From Hermatobates lingyangjiaoensis (Eukaryota > Arthropoda > Insecta > Hemiptera > Hermatobatidae), in NCBI GenBank assembly GCA_026182355.1, contig JAPFBL010000377.1, forward strand, positions 186,001 through 250,000: 64,000 bases of DNA. The letters are read 5' to 3'. Each line of letters begins with the position of its first letter. Within the stretch, counting starts at the first letter, position 1. Positions 1 through 11,722 of this stretch are shown here, one piece after another. Both the position numbers and the translations under genes were made by a program. Under the pieces are notes generated by a model that saw nothing but the letters and a program-made list of their open reading frames with translations, did no database searches and was not told where the DNA came from.

Positions 1-581
1 TCTTTACTTCTGACTTTATTAAAAATCATGAATCTTGTTTTCTTTAAATGCGTAATATTCGATATATTTCTAATTAATCTATTTTTATCGATAAAATAAA
101 ATGAATACGAATTCAGTTGTACGATCTGTCATTGGTATTTTCCCATACTGAAAAAAGTTGAAAAAGTGATATCACAAAATTTTTTAATTTGAAATGTTTT
201 AAATTATGGTATTCTGAGTAAATCTGGATATCGTAAATAGGAAGTTGGAATGTTTGTTTGAGGAAGAACCCGAAACTGAGTCTATCCTATTCTAAGAAAT
301 GGAATAAGAATATTCATAGTTTAGATTTAACCTGAGGAAGAATCACGTGTTGGAAACGCATTGCTTTGAAGCTTTGCTTTGGTGGTATCTTTTGACTTTT
401 CCAATACTAATTTGTCTTCTGAAAATTAAGTTACGTTTAAAATTTGAATAGTTTCAAATATAAATTTAATTTTAATATTGATTAAATTGTTTAAAACTAA
501 AGTAAGTAAAATTAGTTTCTATTCTTATTTATTATTAAGGTATACATTTTATTTTAACATAATTGAATGTTTATTTTACAG
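1..581 (+). other. AP-3 beta intron, 3' part
   Basis: This is AT-rich sequence upstream of the first exon visible in the window. It ends in a pyrimidine-rich stretch and CAG at 579-581. I see no convincing exon or repeat here. The missing N-terminal half of the AP-3 beta gene must lie before position 1. Confidence 0.6.
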
Positions 582-834
582 GAAGATATAGTAAAGCTAC
601 AGGTTATGAACTTAGCTGTGAAGTTGTATTTGACGAATCCCACTCAAACCAGACTACTCTGCCAGTACGTCTTCAGTCTGGCGAGGTATGACCAGAACTA
701 CGATATTAGAGACAGATCTAGGTTTCTTCGCCAGTTTATATTTCCTCCTAATGGTGAAAACAAGCTTTCTGCTTTTGCGAAGAAGGTCTTTTTAGCAAAC
801 AAACCAGCTCCTCTGCTACAGTCCAAATTCAAAG
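582..834 (+). CDS. AP3B1: AP-3 complex subunit beta, exon A (end of adaptin trunk)
   Basis: This exon encodes 84 residues starting [20 protein letters not shown] and ending APLLQSKFK. The text matches the C-terminal end of the adaptin N-terminal (helical trunk) domain of AP-3 beta, including [18 protein letters not shown]-3 is a heterotetrameric coat adaptor that sorts cargo from endosomes or trans-Golgi to lysosomes and lysosome-related organelles; the beta subunit is ruby in Drosophila and AP3B1/AP3B2 in vertebrates. The acceptor is CAG at 579-581 in phase 0. The donor is AAAG|GT at 835, ending in phase 1. The next exon restores the family's K-D-R text across the junction. Recognition is from the protein sequence; the choice between B1 and B2 paralogues does not apply to a single invertebrate gene. 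Confidence 0.95.
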
Positions 835-962
835 GTATTTCTCCCACTCCATACTACTTTGTTTTTTATGTAAAGGGGTTTTATATTTATTATGACAATG
901 GATAAATCATTTGATTTGTTAACTACTGACCGAAGTTAAGTCATTTGAAATATTGTATATAT

Positions 963-1317
963 ATATATATAAATGAAAAAAGACAACAAATAGAAGAAGC
1001 GAGAAAACTTACTGGATCGATATTTCGAACTGAAGTTCGTCGTCAGGGAGAGAGTAGAAGGGAAGAAGAAGAGGTACGTGCGTTCACTTGTACCGGCAGA
1101 GTCAGGGAGAGAGTAGAAGGGAAGAAGAAGAAGAGGTACGTGCGTTCACTTGTACCGGCAGAGTCAGGGAGAGAGTAGAAGGGAAGAAGAAGAGGTACGT
1201 GCGTTCACTTGTACCGGCAGAGACAAACACCGGCAGATATTACGAACTTCAGTTCGAAATATCGATCCAGTAAGTTTTCTCGCTTCTTCTATTTGTTGTC
1301 TTTTTTCATTTATATAT
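963..1317. mobile_element. Hammerhead-bearing inverted-repeat element with internal tandem repeat
   Basis: A left arm (965-1040) and right arm (1242-1317) are ~76 bp near-perfect inverted repeats. Between them lie three copies of a purine-rich unit starting at 1042, 1101 and 1163 (59, 62 and 59 bp), the middle copy with one extra GAA. The minus strand of the left arm carries a hammerhead-like motif; the right arm has its stem II and GAAA part but not the CTGACGA box. It is flanked by TA repeats and lies in the intron after exon A. Short ORFs across it are repeat artefacts. Confidence 0.7.
1019..1046 (-). ncRNA. Hammerhead ribozyme-like motif (AUAU class)
   Basis: On the minus strand: CTGACGA, one extra C, stem II GAAC/GUUC with loop UUCA, GAAA, palindrome AUAU and C at the cleavage position. 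Stem I pairs only weakly (one C-G). Confidence 0.5.
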
Positions 1318-1351
1318 CTGTTCGGTTTGGACCGTTTTAATATTTTGATTT

Positions 1352-1480
1352 ATATATATACAAGATTTCATATAAACACGTGAAATCTTCGTCTCTTGAC
1401 GTAGATCGCATGTTATAGTTGAAAGATCTTAGTCTTTTTTCCTATTTCATAATGTGGTTTGATCATTGAGTTCTATATAT
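1352..1480 (+). mobile_element. Decayed PLE 3' end, GATC-family
   Basis: The segment keeps GAAAGATCTTAGTC and the tail TGTGGTTTGATCATTG found at the better copies near 18500 and 41960. Its CTGACGA box has decayed and its stem II no longer pairs. It immediately follows the previous element. Confidence 0.55.
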
Positions 1481-2272
1481 ATGCATTTGAATTCTGTGAA
1501 AGCATATTTGAACTTACTGTTCACTAATACAACTTATCTCACAACAAATAATTTATCTTTTTTTTTTTTTTGTTATGTTCCTTAAATATACATTGCTTTT
1601 ACCTCTTCAAGCATTCCTATTCAACTAGGTTTAGTACTTCCCTCTTAAGAAGATCACAGAAATTCTTCATACATGTTTCTAACGTTTCAGCAGTTCTGAG
1701 TTTTGATGAATAGACATTGCTTTTTGTGATGCCATACAGAACAAATCTGGAGAGCGTGGCCTTCACTCCTCTTCACTCCACTTTAAGGAGAAAAACAATT
1801 GGCTCTTCGCTATGTAATTGGCATCGGTAACTTCATCTTTTCCAAAGTTCAGTTATCATCATTTTTACTTGAACAAGTGTTCGAGTGACTTCTATACCAA
1901 CAAATTGTAATATTTTTGTACTACATTAAATACGAGATTTAAGTGCACGAATTTAAATCTAATAGTCGTAAAGTATAAAGGGTAATTGTTCGTATTTATA
2001 TTATTTATTTATTATTCGAGTGTAGTTTGTGCCAAATTTGAATTTAGAAGTCCAAAGGTACATTAGTATTGTAGTGATTCCTGTTATTGTTTGTTACTTT
2101 TATTGTGTGATATTTCATGAATATAAATTTGAATATAAGTGTTACCGTGTCACTAGTAATGGATGTTTGGAGATAGATGAGAGTTTGAGAAAAGTGAATT
2201 CAGTATAGATTTTAACATTTAATCCAGTTAATAAAACGAAATCAATGAAGATTAATATAATGGTTTTTGCAG
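1481..2272 (+). other. AP-3 beta intron A-B, unassigned part
   Basis: AT-rich intron sequence ending at the exon B acceptor. No gene or clear repeat is seen. Confidence 0.5.
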
Positions 2273-2500
2273 ATAGAGAAGCATTTCAAATGGGTTCCTT
2301 ATCGCAGTACCTGAACATGAGAGCTAACGGATACCATGACTTACCTGATTTCCCCGAAGTCGCTCCTGATAGTTGTGCTCGTAATGTATCTCCTGGTTCC
2401 CCTCCTTCTCCTATGACGCATGCTCTCTCTGATGCTACTTCTACCTCAAAGTTGAAGTCATTTTACTCAGACTCTGATGATAATTCTCCTCATTGGCAAG
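2273..2500 (+). CDS. AP3B1: AP-3 complex subunit beta, exon B (trunk-hinge linker)
   Basis: The exon completes an Asp codon from exon A (G|AT) and reads [20 protein letters not shown], then [15 protein letters not shown]. This is the conserved linker after the trunk in AP-3 beta: the family has D-R-x-x-F-Q-x-G-x-L-S and PEVAPDPSVRNVE at this place. A Ser/Pro-rich stretch ([12 protein letters not shown]) and a Ser/Asp stretch ([11 protein letters not shown]) open the hinge. The acceptor is TTTTGCAG at 2265-2272. The donor is CAAG|GT at 2501, phase 1. Hinge serines of AP-3 beta are phosphorylated in other animals; the same is likely here but is inferred. Confidence 0.93.
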
Positions 2501-2949
2501 GTTGTATCTTGTATCATTTTAAACAGAAAAAAATTGTTATTTTATTTTCGTTTTAACTGTGAAGTATATTTTCTGCCCTATCCTTTACAGTTTATGTGAA
2601 GCATACATACTTTAATACAATCCATATTATTTCCAACGTTTGCTAACACTACAATTTTTTTATAAGCTTCAACGCCCATTTTATTCTTCATTCATTATTG
2701 AAGCATCAAAATTAATTTATTAACATTTGGGGAACAAAAAGACACGCTTATAATTTTGTTTTCTATCTTAACTGTTACTTCCATTTATTCTAAAAAATAA
2801 GATTATTTAGTGATAATTCCGAAGACAGGCTATGAACTTTTTTTGTTTTTTTTTTAATTTGTTTTAAATATGATGGTTATGATTTAATTTTATTATTGAT
2901 ATGTATTTTCTGGTATATTTTGATAAGAATTTATTTATTTGGTTACTAG

Positions 2950-3122
2950 TTGTGTTGGATTCTGATGGTGATAATAACGATGAAGATGATGGTGATGAAG
3001 ATGATGATGACTCGGGTGATTATTCGGATGATGACGATGATGATGACAGTTCGAGTGACAGCTCTTCAGACAATGAGGACTCTGAAAGTGACTCGGAATC
3101 TGAGCCGGAGACACGTCCTAAG
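2950..3122 (+). CDS. AP3B1: AP-3 complex subunit beta, exon C (acidic/serine hinge)
   Basis: This exon encodes about 58 residues, almost wholly Asp, Glu and Ser: VVLDSDGDNNDEDDGDEDDD at the start, then Ser-Asp runs, ending SEPETRPK. It is the unstructured, highly charged hinge typical of AP-3 beta. The coding DNA is an imperfect GATGAT trinucleotide repeat (2960-3060), so length variation between individuals is likely. The acceptor is TTACTAG at 2943-2949. The donor is AAG|GT at 3123. The exon starts by completing a Val codon (G|TT) and ends in phase 0, matching exon D. Confidence 0.9.
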
Positions 3123-4694
3123 GTTTGGCTTTAGCAGAATCGCATATCCTAATATTGCCCATTTTCTGTTCTATTGAAGTTTTAGTTCATTTTGTTCCAA
3201 GAATATTCTTTCCCTATTTTCAATAATTAAGTAGCAATATGAAAAAAAAAACAACGGGTTTCGAACACTTAGGTTATTCTTCGTATTGCATCCGTTTTTT
3301 AGGAAGATGTGAGGAGAGGTACAAGGCTTCCAGGTTAGGGCTGTATTTTCGTTCTTTAATTTTCTTATCATGGGTAAATACAAAACGGTATCTAACTGCA
3401 AAACTACTAATTGTAGAACTTCAAAATTAAATATGTGTAATGACCGCACAAGTTTTATGCATGCACACTACATTTTCTTCTTTAACATCAATACTTCTTC
3501 TCCAGTAATGATATATCGTGGATAGTTACTGTGAATTGCAGCACCCTCTATTTCACTGGAGATTATATCTAACATTCAATATAATAAGTCTTTTAATTCT
3601 ATAAATGTTATATGCATACCTGTTTCATAGTTTACTAATATTTTAATATATATATATTTGTTACATAAGGCTGCATTATAACTGTTAACTTTTTTTAAAA
3701 GTAATGGATATGTGTTAGAATTGTGCTTAGCAATATTTTTTCGGGTTTCATGAACATGCTTCATTCTGCGTAATCCTTTACAGAATCTTTGAGCAAAAAT
3801 TGCATTACAGTAGTTCTAGAGAAAAATGTTTAATAAAAATTAATCCTCAGAAAGGATCCAAATCCAATCCAAATTCTTTGACACACTAACGGCCATATAC
3901 ATACATATACAGCCATACATATATAACCAGCCATATGAATAACCGGTTTCTGTGTGATCACAGGAGTTGAACAATATTGGGCGTGTTAGTAGTTGGTTTG
4001 GTGATACCACATTCCGTTGATACCTTCGTTAATGTGACTTGTCTTTGGTTTAAATGGGTGCCAAAATGGACACACTTTCATCTCTCCTAGAGTACTAAAA
4101 GCGTTTAGCGCAAACTCTTTCTCTTGATATTTATGTTGAATCAACAGAATTTTGAACGGTACCAGAAAGAATTTTACAAAAGCTTTTGTATATCGATGTT
4201 TATTACGGTCAATTTATCTCCATTATTTTTGTTTTTTTTTTTGGTTTTAGACTGTAAACAAGATTTTTCAATACCCTCACCAAATAAATCTAGTGGTTTT
4301 AAGTTTGGGCTTTATAAGATAATAAGAAAGGTTCCATTACATTATACGATATAAAATAATTTCATATAAAACTGAAATATATAAATTCGGACAGTAGAAT
4401 GAAACAGGAATAAAAAATAACGTGGTGCTTATGCCGCTCAGTGACTTGGTAACAGAGTTTGGGTTTGGTCATATGATTGTTGTATTTATAGTTTCAGGTT
4501 GTTTTGGATTCATTTTTTCTAATCATTCTATTAAACTTAATATAAAGTGAATTGTTTTTGAACAATTCATATGCAAAATGATAGTTGTAAGTGAATTACT
4601 AAAGAACCAATTTAATATACAAAAAAAAAAAACAAACTAATTCATACCTTTCATAACTATCAGGTATACCTTTAACCAGGATATCTTTTTCCAG
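3123..4694 (+). other. AP-3 beta intron C-D
   Basis: The intron holds poly(T/A) tracts and CATATA-rich repeats around 3893-3940. A possible 16- or 31-base exon at 3303 breaks the reading frame and was rejected. Nothing else is recognised. Confidence 0.5.
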
Positions 4695-4866
4695 GTTGTA
4701 AAGAATATTACTGGTAAAAACAAAAAACAGTTACTGAATATGAGTGAAGATGACAGTTCAGACGTTTCTTCTAGTGACGACAGTGAAGATATTGTTGATA
4801 AGAAGACAGTTGCTAACAACAAGAAGCCTCAGTCAAATTTAGACCTCCTTCTCGACTTGGATGACA
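4695..4866 (+). CDS. AP3B1: AP-3 complex subunit beta, exon D (hinge, clathrin-box-like motif)
   Basis: The exon reads VVKNITGKNKKQLLNMSEDD, a second Ser/Asp cluster (SSDVSSSDDSEDIVD), a Lys/Asn stretch and SNLDLLLDLDD. The LLDLD segment fits the clathrin-box pattern (L-hydrophobic-x-hydrophobic-D/E) found in AP-3 beta hinges, so it probably contacts the clathrin terminal domain. The acceptor is TTTTTCCAG at 4686-4694, phase 0. The donor is GACA|GTAATT at 4867, phase 1. Confidence 0.92.
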
Positions 4867-7055
4867 GTAATTATACTTACATGTGTTTTAACTTGATTAC
4901 AATTACCAATATCATTCTACTTTTAACACTGAGATAGCATTAACAAGTTCCTTCTGATAATTTTGGTTAGGCATGACAAAAGCAGGCTTTTAATATTCAA
5001 CAGTGCCTTGAAAGCATAAAAAGAGGCTTGCTTGGATGTCAAAAGCTTTTTGATTTAAAATCTTATCGTATAAATTAGTCTTTTAATTCTTAAAAGTCCA
5101 TTGATAATGTTTAAAAAAACTTGTTGGAAGGAAAAAGTTTTTTGAATGTAAATATATTATGCTAAAGTGCCCCAACATATTGACATGAAATCAATGAAAT
5201 TTGTACTCAAGTAGAATCTGTCCGTGTCTGTACTTACAAGTCATAACCAATAACAACCTAGAGTCTAAAGACACCCACGGACTACGGAGCAGGGAATCTT
5301 ATATCATCCTTGAAACCTCTGAAAGAAGGAGAGACTGTGATCCTCTACTTAAATTTGTTTTACAGAAGAAGTGGTCTTTAGCCAACTTTGATACCTCTGA
5401 CAGAACAGGAAACCCTCCTCTTTAATTTGCAGGATAACAAAAGTGGATGTCTATGATTCCTACTCAAACCAAGATTATACAACCGCCGAGAAATCTTATC
5501 GATCCGTATTTTTAATTAATTACTCCTTAGAAAAAAGAATACAGTATAAATAAGTATATCTTCGATGCTTAAGTTAACTTACTAATCAATTTAGACCAAT
5601 GAGAAGGCTTTGTAATAAGATCAGAATCATGTTGAATCTTCTATATGTTTTTGGTGTTTTTTCATGTGAAATTGAGAGTTGATTAAGGTGTTGTATGTAT
5701 ATTATAAATGTTAACGATGGTTGACTTGATAATTGGTACTCCTCATTTCAGAGAAGAGGACTTACTTGACTCCTGTCAATGAGATCGAGGACTTACAGTC
5801 CCTACTGTTTTTAAATGAGTTAACAGAAAACTTGATCACTTGCGAATTTTAATCGTAGGTTGGTTAGTATGAGAATCTGAAATTTCAAAGTTGAAAGCCT
5901 TATTTCTTCACCTACCATCAAACCAATATCCCTAAGAGCTCTGCTGAAGAATATATTACAGATGAATTGTTCTAACTCTTCTGTGTGCTAATGAAGAGGT
6001 TCTAATTGTGTTATTAGTTATCCATGGTTCTAATTCTTTATTATGTGGCATTTACTAATGATTAGAACGAGGGAAAGAAAGGTCAAGTCACCACACAAAA
6101 GACTTTATGCATTGTCGTTTTGAACACTTATTGTTCATTCTCTGATTACATCTACAATGCCAAATACAAATAGAAATTGTGAAACTCAAATAAAACAAAA
6201 CTAAAAAGAATATATGTACTTTCTTTTCTGTTTCTATTTTATGTTGGAAACGTAACCTGAGAACGAATACTAAGTGTTGTTTAAATATTTTGTGTAGAAC
6301 CTGAATCTTGATGAAGAAAATAACATCTCTAATTTAAGACTGAAGCACACCCACAACACATATAATAAACATAGGTCTGATATGTTGGTAAAGCATTATT
6401 ATTGTTTTAAATATATTAATGTATATGTGCACATGTTAAATGAAATCAGTTACAGTAACATGAAATGATAACGCCAAAGAAACAAAAGAACACAAAGAAC
6501 ATCACTAGTTAATCTCATTTTTTAATGTTTCTAATATTGTGATCTTTGTCAGTAGCAGGAGTGGTAAATTGAAGGAACGACAGTAAATTTGAAGAACCAA
6601 AAGTATATTATGAAATACTGCATATATAAGGAGTTATATGGAACAGTTCGATGAACTAAATAAAGTAAATTCTCAGAAAGAAAATATGTACAAGACATCA
6701 CAAAACTCAGAACTATATTTCAATCACAACTTTCGAACCGAAGATGACGACGTAGTTGGAATATAGTAGGGAGTTTTTGTGATCTCTTATAGGTGTTTTC
6801 TATCTGAGAATTCAATATATATCGTTAGATTTACACTCAAACTTAGTTTGGGTTAGAAATTCTGACGATTCAACTAAGTTTACGTTAAAAGGGGCCAAAG
6901 TTCGCAACGTGATCAACATCTCTTGAGAGTTTGTTAAAGATTTGTTATATATTTACCAGGAATAAATTTGCTAAGAAACACTGGTTTTTATTTTATTTGC
7001 TGCAATCATTATTGAATGATTTTAGTTTTAATGAATGTCTTTTGATGATTTCCAG
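4867..7055 (+). other. AP-3 beta intron D-E
   Basis: About 2.2 kb of AT-rich intron. The stretch 5210-5430 is less AT-rich and opens a 74-codon frame, but it has no splice phase compatible with the flanking exons and resembles no protein I know. Confidence 0.5.
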
Positions 7056-7156
7056 TTGTGGCTAACACTCCAGTCATGACTCCATCACTCGGAGGTTTCC
7101 TCACTCCTATGTCTCCGAGTACTACATTTAGTAATCCAGCTCTATCCAGAGTTCAG
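7056..7156 (+). CDS. AP3B1: AP-3 complex subunit beta, exon E (hinge to C-terminal domain)
   Basis: The short exon completes an Ile codon and reads VANTPVMTPSLGGFLTPMSP then STTFSNPALSRVQ. This is a Thr/Pro/Ser-rich linker that in the family leads into the C-terminal domain. It has few conserved residues, but both splice sites and phases agree with neighbours: acceptor TTTCCAG at 7049-7055, donor CAG|GTCTCT at 7157, ending in phase 0. TP and SP pairs are possible proline-directed phosphorylation sites (inference). Confidence 0.85.
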
Positions 7157-7605
7157 GTCTCTACTCAGCTTTATTTACTCTTTACATGATATAAGCAAAC
7201 AATAATTTGCTTTAATATATAAAATAAAACAGACAATTGTACATGCAAGTTTGTCTACGCTGTTGAAACTTGTTATTTTATTTTTTATTATATTTTCTTC
7301 TCGTAAAACAGTGTGAATTCTAGGTCTAATGACCAACGAATCTATCCGCGCACTATAGTGCACGTCATCACTAGCAGTTCTAGACCAGAGGCTTGATTAC
7401 TGTGCTACTATGACTTGGAATGTCAGTAATTCATGTCAGATATTAAGTTTGTCTGTATAGTAATGACGTCGTATTCGGGGTCATGTGGTGTTGTTAGTCA
7501 TAGTTTTCAATCTTTTTAGTCATGAGTTGGAAAAATAGTCAGATAGTCAGTGGATGAAGTAATTGTTCAGTGAGGTTGAGGAAGGTTGGTGGCAGGATTG
7601 AGAGT

Positions 7606-7918
7606 TTACAAAGAGGTTTGGATGAGTAGGTAGTTTGTGTTTTCATTGGTAGTAAGTCGGGTGATGTAACTATGTATGGATTCCATTTTCAAATCATGGT
7701 GAATATTAACATTTCGGACGTACCAAGAAGCCCGTAGTAATAGTAAGGCGGGTACACTTATTTTGAACAATCTGGATACAAGCCTTGTTCGTTGGTGCAG
7801 CTCTAAACCAGACGGAGCATCCATAAGTCATTACTGTACGTACGACCCCCTTATAGACAAGGTCCTTGACGGAATCGGGAGAATTCCTTAATTTGAAAAG
7901 AGAATATAGAATACACAT
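7606..7918 (-). pseudogene. Jockey-type non-LTR retrotransposon relic (reverse transcriptase C-terminal part)
   Basis: Minus-strand frames read LRNSPDSVKDLVYKGVVRTV, MTYGCSVWFRAAPTNKACIQ and IVQNKCTRL, then, after a frameshift, ASWYVRNVNIHHDLKM. Non-LTR elements of the Jockey group have Y-K-x-x-(L/V)-R-x-(V/I)-x-T-Y-G-x-x-(V/I)-W, V-Q-N-K-x-x-R and WYVRN-x-x-(I/L)-H-x-D-L at the end of ORF2. The frame change near 7750 and the short length show a dead 5'-truncated copy. It lies in the AP-3 beta intron E-F, antisense to the gene. Confidence 0.85.
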
Positions 7919-8743
7919 GTCTAGGTCCTTAATTTTTTATGAATCCATAAAAATCTTTCTATAAATAAATATACCTGGGACCTGGGTTATGAAGTCTTTC
8001 TCATGTTAACATTAAGGATCTTCTTATTTGTTAACCTGATTTATTCCATACAAAGAAAATATATATATACAAAACGTTAAGTTAAAGGTAAAGTGAGTGA
8101 TAGCATTACCGCGTTATACTGCTCTAGGTATGTAGAAAAGCATATATATGTTCAAGGCATGCGTGGGTGGTAGTTCCAAACATTTTTTATTTAAAATCAT
8201 AGTGTCTACTGAGTTTGTCGTTTGAGATAATTAACTAATCTCAACATTCTTCAAAGAATATTGACGCCAGTATGGTGATTATATGTTACAACGTATTATA
8301 CTTTTAATGCAATATCGTTCTTAATATGAAGAATCAAATGGTAGTCAACAGGTGCCTGGTGTGACTGACATCCATTCGAATTTGATTTACGCAGCAGCAT
8401 GGAGTCGAGAATTGACGTCAAATGACATAGTAATTAATCTGGTGTCCCACTGCGACAAATATTTAAACATCAGTGCAAACCACTAGAAAACTAGTTCAGG
8501 AAATAACCTTTCATGATAAAATAAAGTTAACTTGAAAAAATGTATGATCTTTCTGTTTGCAAAACGGAACATGCATTCCGAATACACCTTCTTTTTCAAG
8601 TGCATTCCTATTTTACAAATATATACTAATTTCTTCATAAAAAATATTTGAAGTATAAATTAATTTAATTGAGGAAAGTTAAATCAAAGAGTATTCTTTG
8701 CATTAAACACAACAATATAACATAATTATTTATTATTATTATT

Positions 8744-8900
8744 TGGATGAGTAGGTACTTTGTTGTCTTCATTGGTAGCAAGTGGGGTGATGTATTATCT
8801 ATGGATTCCATTTTTAAATCATGGTGAATATCCACATTTCGGGCGTACCAAGAAGCCCTGGATGTAAGGCGGGCACACTTATACTTCAGTACACTTGAAA
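8744..8900 (-). mobile_element. Second fragment of the same Jockey-like relic
   Basis: About 140 bp is clearly homologous to 7616-7760 (TTTGGATGAGTAGGTA at the start, then the CGTACCAAGAAGCCC region). It is more decayed and has a deletion where the first copy has GTAGTAATAGTAA. Confidence 0.7.
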
Positions 8901-9138
8901 AGTGAAATGGCTCATTAAGACAATGACAACACTAAGTGGTGGTAAAAACCAACACTTCATTTGTTGATTAAGTCCTATGTTGAATGGTTTTGATTGGTAT
9001 TGAAATTCACCTTTGAAATAACAGAAGCTCTACAATATTTATCATGATAAGCTAGTAATTCTTGGGAAAGCTCTTCAGAAATTATAGTTTATATCAGACA
9101 TAGTACATGTATTGATTGAAATTTGGTTTTTCACTTAG

Positions 9139-9327
9139 GTGGTGAGTCCGATGTTCGTGCCGACAGAGAAAGTGGAGCTGCTGAACAAGGTGAGTAGCTC
9201 CGGTTTGGGAGTTCACATTAGGTTCACAAGGCAGCCGCACCTCTACTCCTCAACCATGACTTCAGTTGAACTCACTCTCACTAACCATTCACAGCAGCCC
9301 TTCTATGACATCACCATGAAGACTCCT
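9139..9327 (+). CDS. AP3B1: AP-3 complex subunit beta, exon F (start of C-terminal domain)
   Basis: The exon encodes 63 residues: VVSPMFVPTEKVELLNKVSS, then GLGVHIRFTRQPHLYSSTMTSVELTLTNHS in part, ending DITMKTP. It matches the start of the AP-3 beta C-terminal domain, where the family reads F-V-P-T then L-L-x-x-(M/V)-S and R-F-x-R-Q-P. The acceptor is CACTTAG at 9132-9138 and the donor CCT|GTAAGT at 9328. Both are phase 0. Confidence 0.93.
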
Positions 9328-9950
9328 GTAAGTGTTTGCTGATCTGGGCTTCCTTACAATACCTACTATCGTTTATCAAATAAATTGAATTCGTGGGGAT
9401 ATATAAATATGTACCTTCATGAGTCATGTTTTAGGTAGGGGCTTTCAACCTTTCTTACCCATTTTAGTAGTTTGTAAAGTTTTTAGCTTTACATAAATAA
9501 ATTTGTAATGTTAGGATCATCATATCAGTGAATCAGTTGAGTTGCAATATTCAGGTCAGTAAATTTGTGAAGTTACGAGAATCACACCAGTAAATATAGA
9601 AGGCCCAGGGAACAATATATTAATAAATAGCACAAGTAAAGAATGTATTGCTTATAGGAAACACTATAATTTATGATCGAAGTGGACCTTACTGAGAAAA
9701 TCTTCATCCTATTTTAGAATTTCAGACTGAGCTACTTTACACGTTAATTTTTATTTCACGTTTTTATTGTGAAATTCTTTTGGGTGGTTACAAATATTTT
9801 AAATATAATCATAGTCCTGGTACAACACTATATAAGAATAAAAACTTTCATTATTATATGCACTACATTTTATTGTAGTAGTTTATTTTTATATAGTTAA
9901 ACTATATTTAGGTATATATTGATATAGCTTCTCCACCATTGATTTTTAAA

Positions 9951-11035
9951 GTTCAAAGCTGGGTTTCTTGAGGATTTCGGTCTAAAGAAATTACACTCCT
10001 TATACTCCGACATTTCACCGAAATTTTTTTGGCCTTTTCAAGGCTAAAAACAATTTATTAACGACATAAGTATTGAAAACAAATACATCCATGGAATATC
10101 AACCAACAGAAAACAAAAAACACAAAAACCAAAATACAGTAAAAAGAAAACCGCAAAGGACCACAAAATAGCCAGTGTTATTATTTTTTTTTTAAAAAAA
10201 ACCATCTGTTGTTTAAACATAATTACTTAGTATTAATTATTAAGATCAAAACACAATTTTAAACAGATAAGCGCAATGATTCTGCGAGGATACCTCTGAC
10301 TATAGGAAACGAACCTCTGCGAGGAAACAAACAGACTATAACAAACAGAGTAAGCAAGAATATTACAAAACAATAAAAATAAAAGAAAAAAATAAAAATT
10401 AAAATAAAAAATAAAGTAAAATAATTTTACTTTAATAATAATTTAAGTAATTATTACAATTTAATAATTAAAAGTAAAATAAAAGAAATTAGGAGGGAAA
10501 AGTACAAAATTATTACCTTGTTTTTGATGAAGAAACCATTTACGACAATTTCGTAGTTTTTTTTCCTTAATTTCTTTTATTTTGCCTATTTTTATTGTTT
10601 TATAATTTTCTTGCTTACTGTGTTTGTTACTGTCTGTTTGTTTCCTTGAATACTCTGTTAGAGGTATCCTCGCAGAATTATTTTGTAATATTGTCCTTAT
10701 CTGTTTGAAAATTGTGTTTTTTGTTTTAATAATTAATAATAAGTAATTATGTTTAAATAACAAATGTTTGTTTTTTTTAAAAAAAAAAACAATACCATTG
10801 GCTATTTTGTGGTCCTTTTTTGGTTTCTTTTTAATGTATTTGGTGTTTTATGGTTTGATTTTTTTTTCCATTGGTTGATATTCCGTGGATGTATTTATTT
10901 TCACTATTTTTATCGTTAATAAATTGTTTTTAGCTTTGAGAATGCCAAACAATTTTTGGAAAAAGTCGGCATATAAACAGGAGTGTAATTTTTCTTTAGA
11001 CCAAAATGCTCAAGAAACCCACCTTTGAACTATAT
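9951..11035. mobile_element. Long inverted repeat, PLE-like ends (hammerhead-shaped, altered core)
   Basis: Arms of about 330-380 bp (9955-10335 and 10640-11030) face each other across an AT-rich centre in intron F-G. Each arm carries the TTTTTAGC...TGCCAAAC segment that also occurs at 62660-62980. In the better copies this region folds like a hammerhead but lacks the CTGANGA box. The ends contain TTTCTTGAGGATTT and its complement. No coding sequence is recognised; the 100-codon frame at 10461-10763 is A/T-rich arm sequence. Confidence 0.6.
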
Positions 11036-11722
11036 TTATATAGTTTATAGTTATATGTTTACAGTGCAGTAGCGGGTTTTGACATTGCTTGAAATCAAAG
11101 TTCGTGAAATAGTTATTTTTTTAAAATATGAGGGCAGTAAATATGAAATTTTAATCTTTTATGATAGCTAGAAAAGTGAAAAAAATAACTAGTTCCTGTT
11201 TTGGCATTCTTTACAGAAATAGGTTTTCAATGCTCGATAGGACCTAAAAGTATATTGGTTTTTTTCCTATACATTGACAGTGACTATGTATACGATGGAT
11301 TTCATGAAGTTCTACCCTACAGTACTGTCTATAGAGAATCATACGCTTTCTACACATACGGATACAAAAAAAACTACATCTTTAACAAAATGTCATCATT
11401 GGATTCTAGGGCCCTCAAAGATATGTAAATCTGTTAATATTTCAAAAAAAAATGTTTTCTTAATGACTCTAGTTTATTTTAAGTTGGTTAAAAGTAGGAT
11501 ACAGATTTCTGATTTGTATCAATGGATTTGTATTAGGTTGGAGTGGTTTAATTAAAAACATATATTTAAGCATGTGTGCTTGTATATGTGCTTGTGGATT
11601 TCGAGTATTTCTGTCTAGTTCATATTAAGAGTACTCGTTAACCAAACTTGTTCAGTAGAATTTTTTTATTACTAATTTCAGTTGTTTATTTATTACTAAC
11701 GAAGTTTTGTCTTTGTGAATAG

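Noticed and set aside
3303..3333. Possible AP-3 beta micro-exon after TTTTTTAG, reading EDVRRGTRLP
   Set aside because: Both candidate donors (after 16 or 31 bases) end in phase 1, but exon C ends and exon D begins in phase 0; inclusion would create a stop in exon D.
10461..10763. 100-codon Lys/Asn/Ile ORF
   Set aside because: It spans the arm and AT-rich centre of an inverted repeat and has no protein-like pattern.
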